64,000 nt of DNA. Source: Alisma plantago-aquatica (lineage: Eukaryota; Streptophyta; Magnoliopsida; Alismatales; Alismataceae). Under the pieces are notes generated by a model. It was not told the DNA's origin, made no database searches, and saw nothing but the letters and a program-made list of their open reading frames with translations. The position numbers were made by a program, and so were the translations under genes. Numbering within the stretch: position 1 is the stretch's first letter; every line of letters starts with the position of its first letter. The stretch is from NCBI GenBank assembly GCA_963693085.1, contig OY856413.1, positions 473,559,379 through 473,623,378 on the forward strand, read 5' to 3'. This document shows positions 63,425-64,000 of this stretch, one piece after another.

Positions 63425-64000
63425 ATTTATCATTAAATGATTACCAACACAAGGTATGAGTTTCTCTCTCATCCTTACCAGAGTATAAATACATCATACT
63501 TTATTAACTTGGCTTAACCCTTTCTTAAGGTATGTTAGCCTACACTTATTAAAGTGCATTAGGCTCATTACATCTCAATGTAACAATTGACATGGCACAT
63601 TTCATGTGTTTTTCATCCAAGTATACTGGATTTAGGGTACATCAAGGTGTATCAACTTTGAGGTATGGATGTGATATCTATCATGTCTTGATGTATCACT
63701 TCCCTCATCACTTTTGACTTACTTAAGTTCATCAGCTTATCTTGTATTAGGATATTTCCCATCCTAATACTTTATGCACTTGTTCATCACATCATCAGGT
63801 AATGTATTGGTCATAAGTCACTCATTTGAATTATTCAACCATTAACAATAATATGGACTCATCTCGAGTTAAAGCATTATTGATATAAGATTATCCATTA
63901 TCAACCACATTAGGTATTTCACCTACCACTATATTATTCACTACTCCATTATTAGGAATAGGGTTCCCCTCTTTATCAATTAGGGTTTTACATAACATCA

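Larger units (their letters stand above)
61594..64000 (-). mobile_element. Element C, 5' LTR (cut by the window end)
   Basis: 2,407 bp collinear with the start of the 3' LTR, differing by scattered substitutions and small indels. It contains the same two tandem arrays. At the expected full length it would end about 3 kb beyond the window. Confidence 0.88.

Overview
This is nuclear DNA of a seed plant, most likely an angiosperm with a repeat-rich genome. It is AT-rich and gene-poor. There are no bacterial operons, the splice signals are plant-like, and nearly everything recognisable is a plant LTR retrotransposon, a LINE remnant or a decayed small element. Only one stretch looks like a host protein gene with a long open frame (8135-9758, minus strand). 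It is flanked on its 5' side by transposon debris, so its first exons may be missing.

Layout: 1-6.5 kb is decayed repeat sequence with one coding-like relic and one TATA-type promoter. 6.55-7.8 kb is a LINE relic. 8.1-10.2 kb is the putative gene, whose last exon carries an internal 405-bp duplication. 10.29-10.88 kb is a short ACCGG-rich element. 11.14-20.93 kb is one large Ty3/gypsy-type LTR (A), split by a complete but mutated Ty1/copia element (11862-17240) flanked by the 5-bp duplication TTAAG. 21.78-33.73 kb is a three-copy tandem repeat with a unit of about 2.64 kb. The middle copy is interrupted by a 3,991-bp solo LTR (26139-30129) flanked by ACTAC. 33.8-46.9 kb is mostly featureless AT-rich DNA with a LINE relic, microsatellites and one exon-like segment.

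46.9 kb to the window end is a nested pair of long-LTR gypsy-type elements on the minus strand. Element B has a 4,668-bp 3' LTR and part of its internal region. Element C lies inside B's internal region. Its 3' LTR is 5,476 bp, its internal region is only 2.7 kb and encodes a broken gag with no visible pol, and its 5' LTR runs off the window. The LTRs of C hold several tandem arrays and a 120-bp near-perfect hairpin. The architecture fits the non-autonomous LARD / TR-GAG class.

The order of events can partly be read. The copia element inserted after LTR A. The solo LTR inserted after the 2.64-kb tandem amplification. C inserted after B. None of the transposon frames in the window looks intact. 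The best candidates for something new are the duplicated-repeat gene, the giant-LTR gag-only element with its hairpin, and the tandem triplication whose junction falls inside a small transposon-like unit.
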